Assembly: GCA_947683425.1 (NCBI GenBank)
Contig: CANTUQ010000050.1
Span: forward strand, 13,694,501 to 13,758,500
DNA: 64,000 nt
Reading direction: 5' to 3'
Source of the DNA: Excoecaria cochinchinensis
Lineage: Eukaryota > Streptophyta > Magnoliopsida > Malpighiales > Euphorbiaceae
Every line of letters begins with the position of its first letter. Position 1 is the stretch's first letter. This document shows positions 12,501-24,080 of the stretch, one piece after another. The notes under the pieces are model-generated. The model was not told the origin of the DNA and searched no databases. It saw only the letters and a program-made list of their open reading frames with translations. A program made the translations under genes and the position numbers.

Positions 12501-12946
12501 CATATAATTTCTGACGTTCAAGGAATTATTAGTAATAAAATTATACATCAAACACGTCTAACTGCTTATATTCAAAAGTGTCTGAAAGTAACAAAATCCA
12601 TAAGTTTCTGTGTTTATGCATCAAACACGTCTAACTTTCTATGTCTATGCACAAAGTGTCTGAAAGTAACGAAATTGACAAGTTTATGTATCTACAGACA
12701 TACGGTAGATATAACAAGAAGAAGAGAACTAACCCGAACAACGCAATCATGGAAGAAGAGGCGAAGAGTGGCGGGAACAGTAACAAAGGTTTGCTGGAGC
12801 TTCTTCTGGACAGCAGAACGGACAATTGATTCCACGTTCGGACATACATTGCTGTAGAAGTTTTGTCTGAGTTGAGCATAAGCTGGTTCAACAGCAACAA
12901 AGGCTATTGCTACAATTATCACTAAACAGTACTTTTGCCTTTCCAT
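9534..12946 (-). CDS. class III secretory peroxidase, PRX16/45-like (4 exons, 327 aa)
   Basis: Exons on the minus strand are 12734-12946, 11416-11613, 11000-11165 and 9534-9940 (213, 198, 166 and 407 bp). All junctions are GT-AG and the joined frame of 328 codons is open. The 166-bp third exon and intron positions match the ancestral plant peroxidase structure. The protein starts with a signal peptide ending near VEPAYA. The distal heme region is RLFFHDC, followed by GCDASVLL; the proximal heme-ligand region is MIALSGAHTLGFSHC. NYxNxC-type cysteines and the C-terminal NDCSRIN are present. Such enzymes oxidise phenolics with H2O2 in the cell wall. One oddity is HDCVVRG where the family nearly always has HDCFVRG. 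Introns 1 and 3 carry repeats and an LTR relic, yet the splice sites are intact, so the gene is probably functional. Confidence 0.95.
10367..10890. repeat. imperfect inverted repeat (fold-back MITE) in peroxidase intron 3
   Basis: The left arm (about 10367-10610) and right arm (about 10640-10890) are reverse complements with scattered mismatches. Shared blocks include actcaaataatattaatata, caattg-cacgtacac, gcacatgtggcatg and gaaaaaaatgacat. The centre lies near 10625. No transposase frame is present, so this is a non-autonomous fold-back element; target duplications could not be fixed. Confidence 0.75.
11866..12700. repeat. minisatellite of ~75-80 bp units in peroxidase intron 1
   Basis: The unit contains ctatgtgtatgca, aaagtgt-tgaaagtaacgaa and gtttatgtgtttatgcatc. 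Anchors gaaagtaac or gaaaataac occur near 11899, 11979, 12054, 12584 and 12663. The array is split by an LTR-like insertion at about 12063-12494. The two last units are spaced by about 78 bp. Confidence 0.7.
12063..12494 (+). mobile_element. solo-LTR-like relic related to the gypsy LTR at 59197-59627
   Basis: It begins TGATAATATC directly after a minisatellite unit. Its last 150 bp parallel the 3' part of the gypsy LTR read on its own (minus) strand. Shared blocks are caggta, tctctctaaa, ctactaacttaag-ttc, a cggtccga box and tccgatcgga. The sequence is less AT-rich than the intron around it. The end is approximate; the closing CA and a target duplication were not identified. No internal coding region is present. 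Confidence 0.55.
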
Positions 12947-13010
12947 TGTCTAATCAATTCTATAATTATCAACTTTTCTGTTACTATATGTCATTAGTGC
13001 TCATAATTGT

Positions 13011-13020
13011 CCTATTTATA
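13011..13020 (-). promoter_or_regulatory. TATA box of the peroxidase gene
   Basis: Read on the minus strand the sequence is TATAAATAGG, 65 bp upstream of the peroxidase ATG. This is a normal spacing for a plant TATA box with a short leader. Confidence 0.65.
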
Positions 13021-13029
13021 CTCACACAT

Positions 13030-16000
13030 CAACTCAAATTATTTGTAATTTGATGTTATAGAGGTAGGTACACTCTGGCCAATTAACATTGAGGATGAAT
13101 TGAGGTCACACTTGTCATTTAATTTAATATTTTTTATAAAATTTTTTAATAATAAAAGTATTTTTTTAATTTATAAAATATGCATTATGGATGAGAATGC
13201 ACTTGATCAATCAATCAATTGTTAGGATAATATTCCATATTATTTAACTTTTACTCACTGCTGGAATACAATGTGAAAAATGAAATCTATTCAAGGAAAT
13301 TTATATTTTTAGTCATTTATCAGACTAATATTATAATGATAAATATTAAATTAATTGATTTCATCTTTGCTTTTTTTATTTGAATTTATCAAAATTAATT
13401 ATTATGATAAAAGTGTAAATGATTGTGAAAATGAGTGGTTAATTTAAATGGATTAAAATAAAAATATCTGTATTAAATTAATTTCCATGATTTCTGGCTG
13501 TAGGGCAAATGACAAAGGTGAGTTGTGTTGCTTGTGCAAGTAGTAGTTGAGATTCTGTAAATAAAATTAATTAATTAAAAAAAAGGAGGTTGGATGAGTA
13601 GTGGAATTATAAACAGTTTAAGGCTGATAGGTAGCAATTGTTTTGAGCATACTTTGACTTGAATGGAACAAAATATATAGACACACAGAGCTTACTTCCA
13701 CCGAAGCAACACTATATACTCACATGGGGGACGGTGGAATCCTAGCCGTTATTTGATAACATTATTACTGTTATTATTATTAAGAATATATACTAATTGT
13801 GCAAGATGAATACCAATAAGTCTTAATATATTGGCTTGCTGACCGTATTGTGAAGCTTTTTCGAATTTTGATTATAGTCGATTTGAAGTGTTTATTTTAA
13901 AAAATTTAAAGGATTTATATATAGTCATTAATGAAGCAACGTCTGATCATAACATTCAGACATGAATTCGAACCTTATCCGAATTTAAAGAGTCTGAATT
14001 GAATAGTTGAGTTATCAAATCCGTATACTAATGGGTTTCTTCAATCAAAAAATAACTTAAAATAAATAAAATCTAAAGACTTATTAATCTATGTAACCTT
14101 TGGCAATAAGATCCTTAAAACTTTTTTTTTTCTTCTTTTATTATCCAATTTGTACAACTATTGAAGTCCCCATTAATTCCTATTTCTCAAAAGCTACATT
14201 ATTTTTATTAAATAAAACCAGGAATTGGATAATTTGAAACTTATTTGCTATAATTCTTCCATAATTTTCTATTAGAAAAAACAAAATACTTGGTTGATTG
14301 AGGACTTAGAGTAATCCTTCACATGGCACGCCCATAGCCGCTGGTAATGCATAACTTCATTGTCAATAACAACATAAGCTCTACCTTCTGCCAATCAATT
14401 TTGACAAGACATCCTCCAAAAAAAAAAAAAAAAATCTAATTCATCTACCTATAAAATAAAAGTGTGGCAATTACTAGAAATTGATTTAATGATCAATAGC
14501 TCAATACTCAATAATTGAAAGTATAAAAAAGTCTTAAATTCAGTTGCTTGTAAATGAAAGAAATGGCCATTTTAAAAAATAAAATAAAATGGAACAAAGT
14601 TCTGTTCTTGCGATTAAATGTTTTGATGAAGACAAATTATGCTCTTAAGATGCCTCATAGAGCAATAATATGCCTTTTTTATTATTTTTTTTATGGCAAC
14701 TAATAAGCGAATGCCAAAAGAAAATTTTCCCTATTTTAAAAAGTACGGATAATTTTTTATATTTTAAAAAGTATTAGCACAAAAAATGACAAAATAAAAA
14801 AAAATAGGAGTAAAATTTATCCATTTTTAGGGACAAAAATATGACCTTATCCCAAAATAAATCTCAAAATACAAAAATATAAATTCAAATCTTGTTGGGA
14901 CATTTTTTTTAAAATTATTTAAATATTTACTGTATTTGAGAAAATAATTTGAGATTTGAAATGTGTTCAAAACTGCATCTAACATATTGCGGTTTCAAAA
15001 TATAAAACTCGTAAAATTCGAATTTTTTTTTAACGCTGAAATCACAATAAACTGTTATGATTTCAGTGCGCTTGAAGACAATTGAGCCTGAGACCAATAG
15101 GAAATGGGCTGAATTTTACTAAGGCCCATTTCCACATTCAATCACAAAGTAATTGGGCCCTGCATGTGAGGGAGAGTTCAAAATTTATATACGCACACAT
15201 GACTGTTGGGTTGTTGCATTAAAAACCGGCATGATTAAAATCATAGAACATTCTAATTGAACCTTGCTGATTCTTAGCTCCCATAGAGGAGGACATTTTT
15301 TATACAAAATCTAGTTCATTTTGCTTCATGAGTAGTTAAGTGGCTGACTGCAAATGCCTGAAAATAAATAATATCCATACAAGAATTACGATAAGAAAGG
15401 CTCGAACGATTAAATTAATAATCTTAAAAGAGAAATAAAATTAAAAAAAGAACATTTTAGAATTTAGATTTTAAAGAGTCATATTTAGTGGTGCTAAAGA
15501 AGTTTGTCAAGTACTTGAATTTGCTACATTTAATGAATCATGTAATTAATATTTGTAATGGCTTATAACATGCTATTATTCAAATAGAAATTCAGCATGT
15601 TGAACTTTATGAAAATCCAAATAAAACAATCCCATGATCTAGTAGGTTTATCGATAGGGCCACATACTACTTGGCCAAGATTAGATGGCATTGCCTATTC
15701 TTGCTCTAAGAAATATTCTATTAATTTATCTATCGTATTAATGGAAACCCCATTTAGATTTCTGAATTTTTAAAATTTTTTATGTTAGGTCCATTAATTA
15801 AAAAATAAATAAGTTGATTAAATTTCTATATTCTAATGTGAGCGAGCCTGCAACTCATCATACACGACATATTAATGCATACATTTCAATCATTGTTAAT
15901 GTCGCATTATGTTAGCAAAATTCATTGTCAATTGTGCTCCAGAACTTTTAAAATTTTTTACATTGAGGCATTGCTTGGAATAAATAAATTCCATAAAATT

Positions 16001-17160
16001 TTGTAAAATTTATTTGTAATTCTCATTTTTCATACTTGAAATGCAAAAAAAAAAAAGGAATTGAATTCAATATACTTTCATCAAATTCCATCAAAATAGG
16101 TGAAATTTGTAAATGAATTTCATATTTTTAAGAGTTAAAATTGAAAAGATTATAATAACCTTTTAATAATTTAATATAAATATATTACTTTATGTAACTA
16201 ACCTAATCTGTTATTTTTTGTCTTTCATCACTATTCTTCTCATTCTTCTATTATTATTATTTTTCTGTCACCCAAAACCACTATCACCGGATTTTGACTC
16301 ATTTTCGTTGAATTTTTACTAACTAATTTCATTTAGTATGTACATTTTTTTTTATTGGAAGTAATTGAAATTGAAAAAAGATAGCAAAATTGCGAATAAT
16401 TGAAATTGAAATAAGATATCAAAATTGAGAGTAATTAAATTAATAATAAATTTTAAAATGATAATTAATTATTGTTAATTTTTTTTATTGGGCGTAAGTG
16501 AAAGAAGACGTCAAAATTGACATCAAGGATATTTTAGTAAATAATATAAAAATGAATTCATTTATTTATTTATTACAAGTATAAAAATAAGAAATTCATT
16601 TTCAATTCTATATTTTAATAATTTTATTCCAAATATAGTAATTTATTTATAAATAAATTTCACATGAAATTCATTTGTAAATAAATTCTAAAAATTGAAT
16701 TCATTTGTTCCAATCGGAGCCTGAATTTCTAAATTTTTATAATTTTTCGCATTAGATCTCTTAACAAAAAAAATAACGTGTATTTTAATAGCGATTGAAA
16801 TACATGCATATTAGTTCTGTTTACGAGAGACTGCATATTATCACATATTAAAATATAAAAATTCAATATTTTTTTTAAATGGATATAATTTAAAAAATTT
16901 TAAAAAATTAGGAACTGAAAATATATTTTATCTATATAAAATATATCTCATTATCACTTTAACTTTTTGAATGACAAGTTATTTTTCAAAAAGTTTGTAA
17001 GATATGAATTAATGAGAATAATGGAATGTTATATAGTATTATGGTTTAATAACACATTTTATTTCATATATTTATTTAACTGATTTAATTTAATTTAATT
17101 TAATTTCATATAATTACTTTCTCAAACTTTGGAAAGCTTAAAGGGCTTAGCAATATTAGC
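13030..17160. other. intergenic DNA between divergent peroxidase and RPL8 promoters
   Basis: Mostly AT-rich sequence with no supported gene. It contains a MITE at 15967-16721, which seems to interrupt an older repeat (15760-15960 and 16722-16930 share taaatttttataatttttt-type ends). A short minus-strand patch at 14304-14400 looks less AT-rich and partly coding-like but has no identity. Confidence 0.45.
15967..16721. mobile_element. MITE with GGC termini and TGA target duplication (PIF/Harbinger-like)
   Basis: Terminal inverted repeats are imperfect: GGCATTGCTTGGAATAAAT at the left and, reverse-complemented, GGCTCCGATTGGAACAAAT at the right. Both are followed by AATTC. The three bases outside each end are TGA, fitting a 3-bp target duplication of the PIF/Harbinger type. 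The interior is AT-rich and noncoding. Confidence 0.55.
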
Positions 17161-17169
17161 CCATTACAA

Positions 17170-17310
17170 TTAGGGTTTTCCTCAAGCAGAAGGCTCAAGG
17201 AAGGGCAAAAATGTAACTTCATTCACTCTTTAGAAACCCTCACTATAAAATCCTTTCTCTCTTCTTCTTCCCGTTTCTTAGCGGCCGCTACATACCCAGA
17301 AAAACCCTAA
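17170..17310 (+). promoter_or_regulatory. RPL8 core promoter: telo-boxes, site II-like motifs, TATA
   Basis: A telo-box in reverse (TTAGGGTTT) lies at 17170-17178 and a forward one (AAACCCTAA) at 17302-17310, in the leader. AGCCCAT near 17157-17163 resembles the inverse of a site II element (TGGGCY). TATAAAA is at 17243-17249, about 95 bp before the ATG. This set is typical for plant genes of the translation machinery and implies expression in dividing cells. Confidence 0.7.
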
Positions 17311-17341
17311 ACCTAAGAGCCTTAATTCCCCATTAGCAGAA

Positions 17342-18914
17342 ATGGGTCGAGTGATTCGTGCCCAACGTAAGGGTGCAGGCTCCGTTTTCAAGTCCCACAC
17401 CCACCACCGGAAGGGCCCTGCCCGTTTCAGATCCCTTGATTTCGGCGAGCGAAATGGTTACCTGAAGGGAGTGGTCACCGACATAATTCACGATCCAGGC
17501 CGTGGTGCCCCGTTGGCACGCGTCACTTTCCGCCACCCGTTCCGTTACAAGCACCAGAAGGAGCTTTTCGTTGCAGCTGAAGGAATGTATACTGGGCAAT
17601 TCGTATACTGTGGAAAGAAAGCAAATTTAATGGTTGGAAATGTTTTGCCTTTGAGATCGATTCCTGAGGGAGCTGTTGTTTGCAATGTTGAGCATCATGT
17701 GGGTGATAGAGGATCTTTTGCTAGAGCTTCTGGCGATTATGTTATTGTTATTAGTCATAACCCTGATAATGGAACTACAAGGTACGGAATTTGTTATTAT
17801 TTTTTAAGTTTTTGTCTCTTTAAGTGTTAATGATGGATTTCTTTTTCTTAGGAAAAAAAAGAAAAAGAAAAGCCGTGCTTTTTATTTTTTTCATTTCATG
17901 TGGTTTTTCTTCATATAGTTTTAGAAATTTGATACTGATGATCGATTGTTCAAAATATTTTTTGACTAGAGACATGAGGCAGCTTTTATTGGTTAATTGC
18001 TTGATTGGGTATCATGAGTGATGGATATAGCTGTATTAAGTTGATTTTATTGGCAGCATTAGCTTTACTTCAATTTTGCTTAGAAATTATTGCGTTGGTA
18101 TGAATAAGATATTGTTTTTAATTTTTATTGTTCTATTTGTAATAAGTTCTCAATGTTAATGATTATTATCTGAGATATGGGCCAATTAGTCTTTGAAATT
18201 GAGGTGTGGATTTCTGTTGACTTAATTGTAGAGTTGCTTGTTCATGAATAAGATGGAAGTTTTTTCTGTTTTTCTCCTTCAGTTTGATAGGGTGTTATAG
18301 TTGTTGAAAGTTACTTCCCTGTAGTTTTTTTTTTTTTTTTTATATATAATCATCATAGTTGGCTAATGATGGAGAAATTAGTATTAGTAATGAACAATTT
18401 TCTCTAGGATGTTATTAAGTTTTCATGAATCCTAATTTTAGAAGTCGTAAATAATTTGATAGGCCTGTGCATACAGTTTCAGACTTTCTTACATGGAATG
18501 TATCTTGTTACTGAGTGAAGGCTTCATAGTTTCTTACTTTCTTGATCAATGTGGTTACGGCTGTCTAGGATCAAGCTTCCCTCTGGTGCCAAGAAAGTTG
18601 TACCAAGTGGATGCCGAGCGATGGTTGGTCAAGTTGCAGGTGGAGGTAGGACTGAGAAGCCTCTACTGAAGGCTGGAAATGCATATCACAAATACAGAGT
18701 GAAGAGGAACTGCTGGCCCAAGGTTCGTGGTGTTGCTATGAATCCTGTGGAGCATCCCCATGGTGGTGGTAACCACCAGCATATTGGGCATGCCAGTACT
18801 GTTCGGCGGGATGCTCCTCCTGGCCAAAAGGTTGGTCTTATCGCTGCAAGGAGGACTGGGCGTCTCCGAGGACAAGCTGCTGCGACAGCTGCCAAAGCTG
18901 ATAAGGGTGCATAA
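17342..18914 (+). CDS. RPL8: cytosolic 60S ribosomal protein L8 (uL2), 2 exons, 261 aa
   Basis: Exons are 17342-17781 and 18569-18914, joined as ACAAG|GTACGG ... CTGTCTAG|GATCAAG in phase 2; the joined frame encodes 261 aa, the usual plant length (about 258-261). The protein starts MGRVIRAQRKGAGSVF and contains the uL2 signature GNxHxxxG region as HPHGGGNHQHIG, with the functionally critical histidine loop near the peptidyl transferase centre. The C-terminus is alanine- and lysine-rich, ending AKADKGA. uL2 helps to join the ribosomal subunits and supports peptidyl transfer. The codons are richer in G and C than the neighbourhood, as expected for a highly expressed gene. A broken duplicate of the intron end plus exon 2 lies at 47150-47540. 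Confidence 0.98.
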
Positions 18915-19840
18915 GTTAGTTTTGAAGTTGAAGTACTATTTAAGTTTTGTTGCCCTTTGGATGTATTTTCCGGTTAAACAACTTTTTGATATTTTCCGAT
19001 TTTGTCAACATTTTCTTGATAGATGATTTTGTTTATTGTTATTTGGAGCGTGTTAGATTCGAAATCTTTGTTATGTTTGCAAAATTCATATATCCTCAAC
19101 ATTTTACGGTAGGCTTATTGTTGTTATAACATTTTCAGCCCATTGGACTTGGATATCTATAAAATTGGAACTTGGTTTGGGTCTGCAACTACAAAGCTAA
19201 TGATAGCTTAATATGGTGTATATGCCATTAAGGGTTGTATGGTTCAGATTTAATTTTATTTTAATTAATGTCTGAAAATAATATGCATAAAAAAAGGCTC
19301 AATACATGAATTAGTGTCTTGGGAAAATTAAAACTAAACTTGACTGCATAAATTAAAGAATTTTAGGTTTTTTTTTATTTTTTTATTTTTATTTTTTATT
19401 TTTATGTTTTATGATATTATATATCAGTTTGGTATGCATTGTACAGTATTTATTATTTATAAAATTAACTATAAAATACAATATAAATTTATATTATCAT
19501 TTGTAAAATTGATAAATACAGTCATTTAATAGATTATAATGCGATTTTGGATATTAAAATGAATTCGAGTTTATATATATTTAATGCTTAATAGGTCATA
19601 ATTCCATTTTGCATATTTAAATGAATTCGAATTCATTTTATATATATTCAAGGAATTATAAAGTTATGTTAATGCATATTAAATGAAAAAAACATAGCTA
19701 ATTTAGTCAAATTGACATATTTGGTTAGCACCGTACGTAGTGCGTGATCTCGCTAAATAGAAAATTAGATTTAATTTATGAGTTGGGGTCTCTACAACTC
19801 AAATTAATTAAAAAATGAGACTTAATCTCTGAGTTGTGGA
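18915..19840. other. 3' flank of RPL8
   Basis: Contains the 3' untranslated region and AT-rich spacer. Parts of it (around 19060-19100 and from 19299 on) are present again, joined together, in the RPL8 fragment at 47150-47540. No further gene is seen. Confidence 0.5.
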
Positions 19841-20120
19841 CTGTCGATGCTGAACATTGATTTTAACTTGATATTGGTACTAAATAATATTGGCAATGAC
19901 GATAGCGAATAATGGAATCGGCGTGTGGTTATTACGTATTTCGTCCTCCAACAATTGAACAAAGTGACATAAGAACTAATAATTGATAAATAAGGAAAGA
20001 ACCATTTCATTTCACAATATTGTTGCAGAAAGGTTTTACAATATTCAATCTTCCATCAGCATTCCATAAACATTAAAAATAAAATAGTGCTTTCTTCCTT
20101 TTTATTTTCGTAATCACAGG

Positions 20121-20803
20121 TAGGGGTGAGCAAAAAAACTGATGGACTTGGTTAACCGAAAAAAAAATCCGAAACCGAACCGATGGACTGGTTAACCGAT
20201 TGTAATGGATTGGTTAATGGTTAGTGTTTTGAAAAAACCGATATTAATGGACTGGTTAATGGTTTTTGACTCATGTGACTGGTTAACCGAACCGAAACCG
20301 AATTTTTAGTTAATTTATTAATTTTTTAATAATTTATAACAATTTATCCTAATTAAGCGTGATTATGTACTTTTTTTCATTATATTAATTATTTTAAAGT
20401 TCTTAAGTTTTTTTAATTGGGTATTAGTAAGTATAACAATTTATCTAATTAAAAGTGATTATGGACCGGTTAATATATTTACTTATTAAATATTAATTTT
20501 TAAAAATAAATTTGCTTATATCCACCAAATATTTTTATTTTAACAACAATAATGTTATATTATAGTGAAAAAATTTTAATTTTTAAGTATCTTGAACATT
20601 TTAATTTTATTTATGAATATATTTATAATTATAGTGGTTAACCGAAAAATATTGGGTAACCGATCCGAAAATCCGAAACCGATGGACTGGTTAACCGATA
20701 GTAATGGACTGGTTAATGGACTGGAATTTCAAAAAATCGATATTAATGAACTGGTTAATGGATTGGGGCTCATGGACCGGTTAACCGACCATGCTCACCC
20801 CTA
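20121..20803. mobile_element. non-autonomous hAT-like element, 683 bp
   Basis: Perfect 12-bp terminal inverted repeats TAGGGGTGAGCA / TGCTCACCCCTA are flanked by a perfect 8-bp target duplication ATCACAGG (20113-20120 and 20804-20811). The paralogous R copy at 48610 shows the empty site. The interior has many subterminal copies of ggttaaccg and tggactggtta and no transposase. Confidence 0.93.
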
Positions 20804-21150
20804 ATCACAGGGCTAGAAAATTTTGCAAGATTATAATCGTATTTACGATTTTAAAGGAAACTTGACATGTTTAATTTGTCTTGTTGTGAGAGGAGATTTT
20901 TGCTTTTATTTTATTTTATTTTTCTTTTTTTAAAAAAAAATAAAAATAAGGAAAGACTTGATTTCGTGAAAGTGAAGGACGTGAAAATTTCGATATCAAA
21001 GATGGTGAAAACCGATAATAAAATTTCTAGTATCTAACATAAGTGGACTCTAGGCCTGTCAAACATGGCCCAAACCCAAATAATCCGTCCAATCCGCTCA
21101 GAAAAAATTGATCCAAATTCAATCCAACTCAACCCAATCCAAGTAATACC

Positions 21151-21302
21151 GGGACAAAGATTTGACTAGGACTTTTTTAAAAAAATTTTACGCAAATAGG
21201 GTGGGTTGAAAAATAATTCCGGGAGTGGGTTGAGTCAGAAGCCGCAGCTGACGCCTGCGGCTTCTAACAGTTGGACCCACATGGTGGGTGGCTGCGGCAT
21301 CA

Positions 21303-21361
<59 letters not shown>

Positions 21362-22708
21362 AAAGGGGCAGCAGGCGGCACTGCTGCCCCTTGTTAATTT
21401 TTTTTTTAAATTTTAATATAATAATAAATAATATTATTATATCAATATTATTTATTATAATAAAATAAAATTATAATAATATATTTATTAAATATAATAA
21501 TATAATTATGATAAAATAATATTTAAATAATATACGAAACGAAACTCTATTTTTTTATTGTTAAGTTATAAATTTTAAAAAAATATTAAATATTTTTATT
21601 TAATGTTATTAAAAATATTTTTATTTAATGTTTTAATAATATTAACAAACATATGATAATTTTAATTTCATTTAGTGTTATTATTTGCTTTAGTGTTATT
21701 ATTTGATTTTTATATCAAAAAAATTATTTTTATGTTATTATTTGATTTTTATATCAAAAAAAATATTTGTTACTAGTAATTGATCTAAAAATCAAATAAT
21801 AAAAAATTACTTGTAATCATTTATAAAATATTTTTGTAAAAACACATAATTTTTTTTTATCACTATTAGTATCTTTTTTAAAAATATCTGTTATTATTTT
21901 TTATTTTTATTTTTTTAATTAAAAATATAGGGTATGGGGTATGGTAATTGTTTCATGAAATGCAAATAATAACATATATTTTTAAAAAGATACTAATAGT
22001 GATAAAAAAAAATTATGTGTTTTTACAAAAATATTTTATAAATGATTACAAGTAATTTTTTATTATTTGATTTTTAGATCAATTACTAGTAACAAATATT
22101 TTTTTGATATAAAAATCAAATAATAACACTAAATGAAATTAAAATTATCATATGTTTGTTAATATTATTAAAACATTAAATAAAAATATTTTTAATAATA
22201 TTAAATAAAAATATTTAATATTTTTTTAAAATTTATAACTTAACAATAAAAAAATAGAGTTTCGTTTCGTATATTATTTAAATATTATTTTATCATAATT
22301 ATATTATTATATTTAATAAATATATTATTATAATTTTATTTTATTATAATAAATAATATTGATATAATAATATTATTTATTATTATATTAAAATTTAAAA
22401 AAAATTAACAAGGGGCAACTGTGCCGCCTGCTGCCCCTTTCTTTTCATATATATATATATGAAAAGAAAGGGGCAGGCGGCACTGCTGCCCCTTTCTTTA
22501 TATATATATATATATATATATATAAGTGATGCCGCAGCTAACAGCTGTGGCATCACTATTCCAAATGCCACACACCATGTGGGTTTCACTGTCAGAAGCT
22601 GCAGGCGTCAGCTGCGGCTTCTGACTCAACCCCCCTCCCGGAATTATTTTTCAACCCACCCTATTTTCGTAAAAATTTTTAAAAAAACCTTAATCAAATC
22701 TTTGTCTC
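21151..22708. mobile_element. Mutator-like fold-back element, 1558-bp near-palindrome
   Basis: A perfect 9-bp target duplication AGTAATACC (21142-21150 and 22709-22717) brackets the element, and the termini are GGGACAAAGATTTGA and its imperfect complement TCAAATCTTTGTCTC. The two arms (21151-21899 and 21965-22708) are reverse complements over nearly their whole length, with a loop of about 65 bp. The outer parts of the arms are GC-rich boxes with (AT)n runs (21305-21357, 22499-22523), and the inner parts are AT-rich. A 9-bp duplication with very long inverted repeats is the hallmark of TIR-type MULEs. No mudrA-like frame exists, so it is non-autonomous. The right arm has an additional small palindrome at about 22431-22489. 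Confidence 0.9.
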
Positions 22709-23439
22709 AGTAATACCCACTTGTGCCAACCCAAAAATAACCCAACTAAACTTCAACTAGTTTGAGCATGTCTCGTGTGCCCAACGGGTCGTTGCTGCCT
22801 TTCTTCCTCTTTTGTTGCTGTGAGTTCTTTTTCTTCTTCACCTCTTCCCCGATGAATAGTACATCCGGAGTAAAAATTACTCTTGAAAGCGAAGTATATT
22901 TTATTGACCATCGGAAAATACTAGTAACGATGAGTTCACTGATAAAATTTGGAGTGAAAACGACTTTAAATAGATCTTGAAAACTCAAAAATAAGAAAAA
23001 GTCCTAAGTCGTAATAAGGGATTTTGATTTAATTAAAGTTTAACCGGACCTCTAAAAATAGTAAATCACATTCAAAAATTATTTTAAGGGTATGAGCACA
23101 TTTAGAATAATATTTAGAATCTTTTTACAGTGAAAATTTAATTTTACAGTAACGGTGAAAATTTAATTTTAAGGTAACGGTGAAAATTGTCGAATTGAAT
23201 CGAATATAGTGAATTAGTCCTGAAAAAAGATTCTGATTGAGCTGAAAATTTTTGTGGAGGCTTAATTTTTATTATTTTGACAATTATGGAATTGATTTTG
23301 AGCTCACACATAGACAAATACATCATTAAATGATTCAACCCACGTCTCGGCTCATTTGGGTCTCTACCGGCCCGTTTGGGCCATCCGACTCATTTGAGTT
23401 AATATTTTTTTATAACAGTTATTTTAGTATTCCGTTATT

Positions 23440-24080
23440 ATAATTAGAATTATTTTTCGTTAAAAATAGGTCAAATGTGTTAACCCACATCTCTGCCTAT
23501 TTGGACCTGAATCGGCTCCGTTTGGGATATACGATCCATTTGACTTATTTTTTTTTATAGCAGTCATTTTAATATTTTATTATTATATTTAAAATTATTT
23601 TTGGTTAAAAAATGGGTCAAATGGATCGACCCACATATTGGCCGATTTGGGCCACCCGATTCATTATCTCCTGACCCGTTTAAGCCAATATATTATTAGT
23701 TTTTATATCTTGTTATTATAACGATAATTATTTTTGTAAAAAAAGTAATTAAATATTTAGCTCATGAGTTGATCTAATCTACCCAACCCATTTAGACATT
23801 TGACCCATTTATAACACATATTTCATTTAGGCCAATATTTTTATAGTAGTTATTTTAGTATATGTTATTGTGTCGAGAATTATTTTTTGTTAAAAAAATG
23901 TGTCAAATGAGCCGGCCCACATATCAGCCCATTTGGGCCTCCATCTGATTCATTTGAGCCATTTGTTCCATTTTAATTCGTTTGGGCCATCACTTGATCC
24001 ATTTAGACCAATGTTAATATTTTTTTTTTATATTTTATTATTATATCGAGAATTATTTTCATTAAAAAAATTGTCAAATT
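23440..24080. repeat. five degenerate tandem repeats of about 150 bp
   Basis: The anchor gaattattttt-gttaaaaa recurs near 23449, 23590, 23724, 23877 and 24049. Each unit also has cccacat, catttgggcc and a tttttatagcagttatttt block. The array fills the right third of the larger hAT-like element and has no coding frame. Confidence 0.7.

Noticed and set aside
19991..20060. Taking the R unit itself as a mobile element
   Set aside because: No terminal inverted repeats, LTRs or target duplications at its borders. It behaves as a local segmental duplication with varied breakpoints.
22762..22980. 72-codon plus frame inside the larger hAT-like element
   Set aside because: Composition is low-complexity at its start and no transposase motif is seen. 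May be captured DNA but cannot be supported as a gene.
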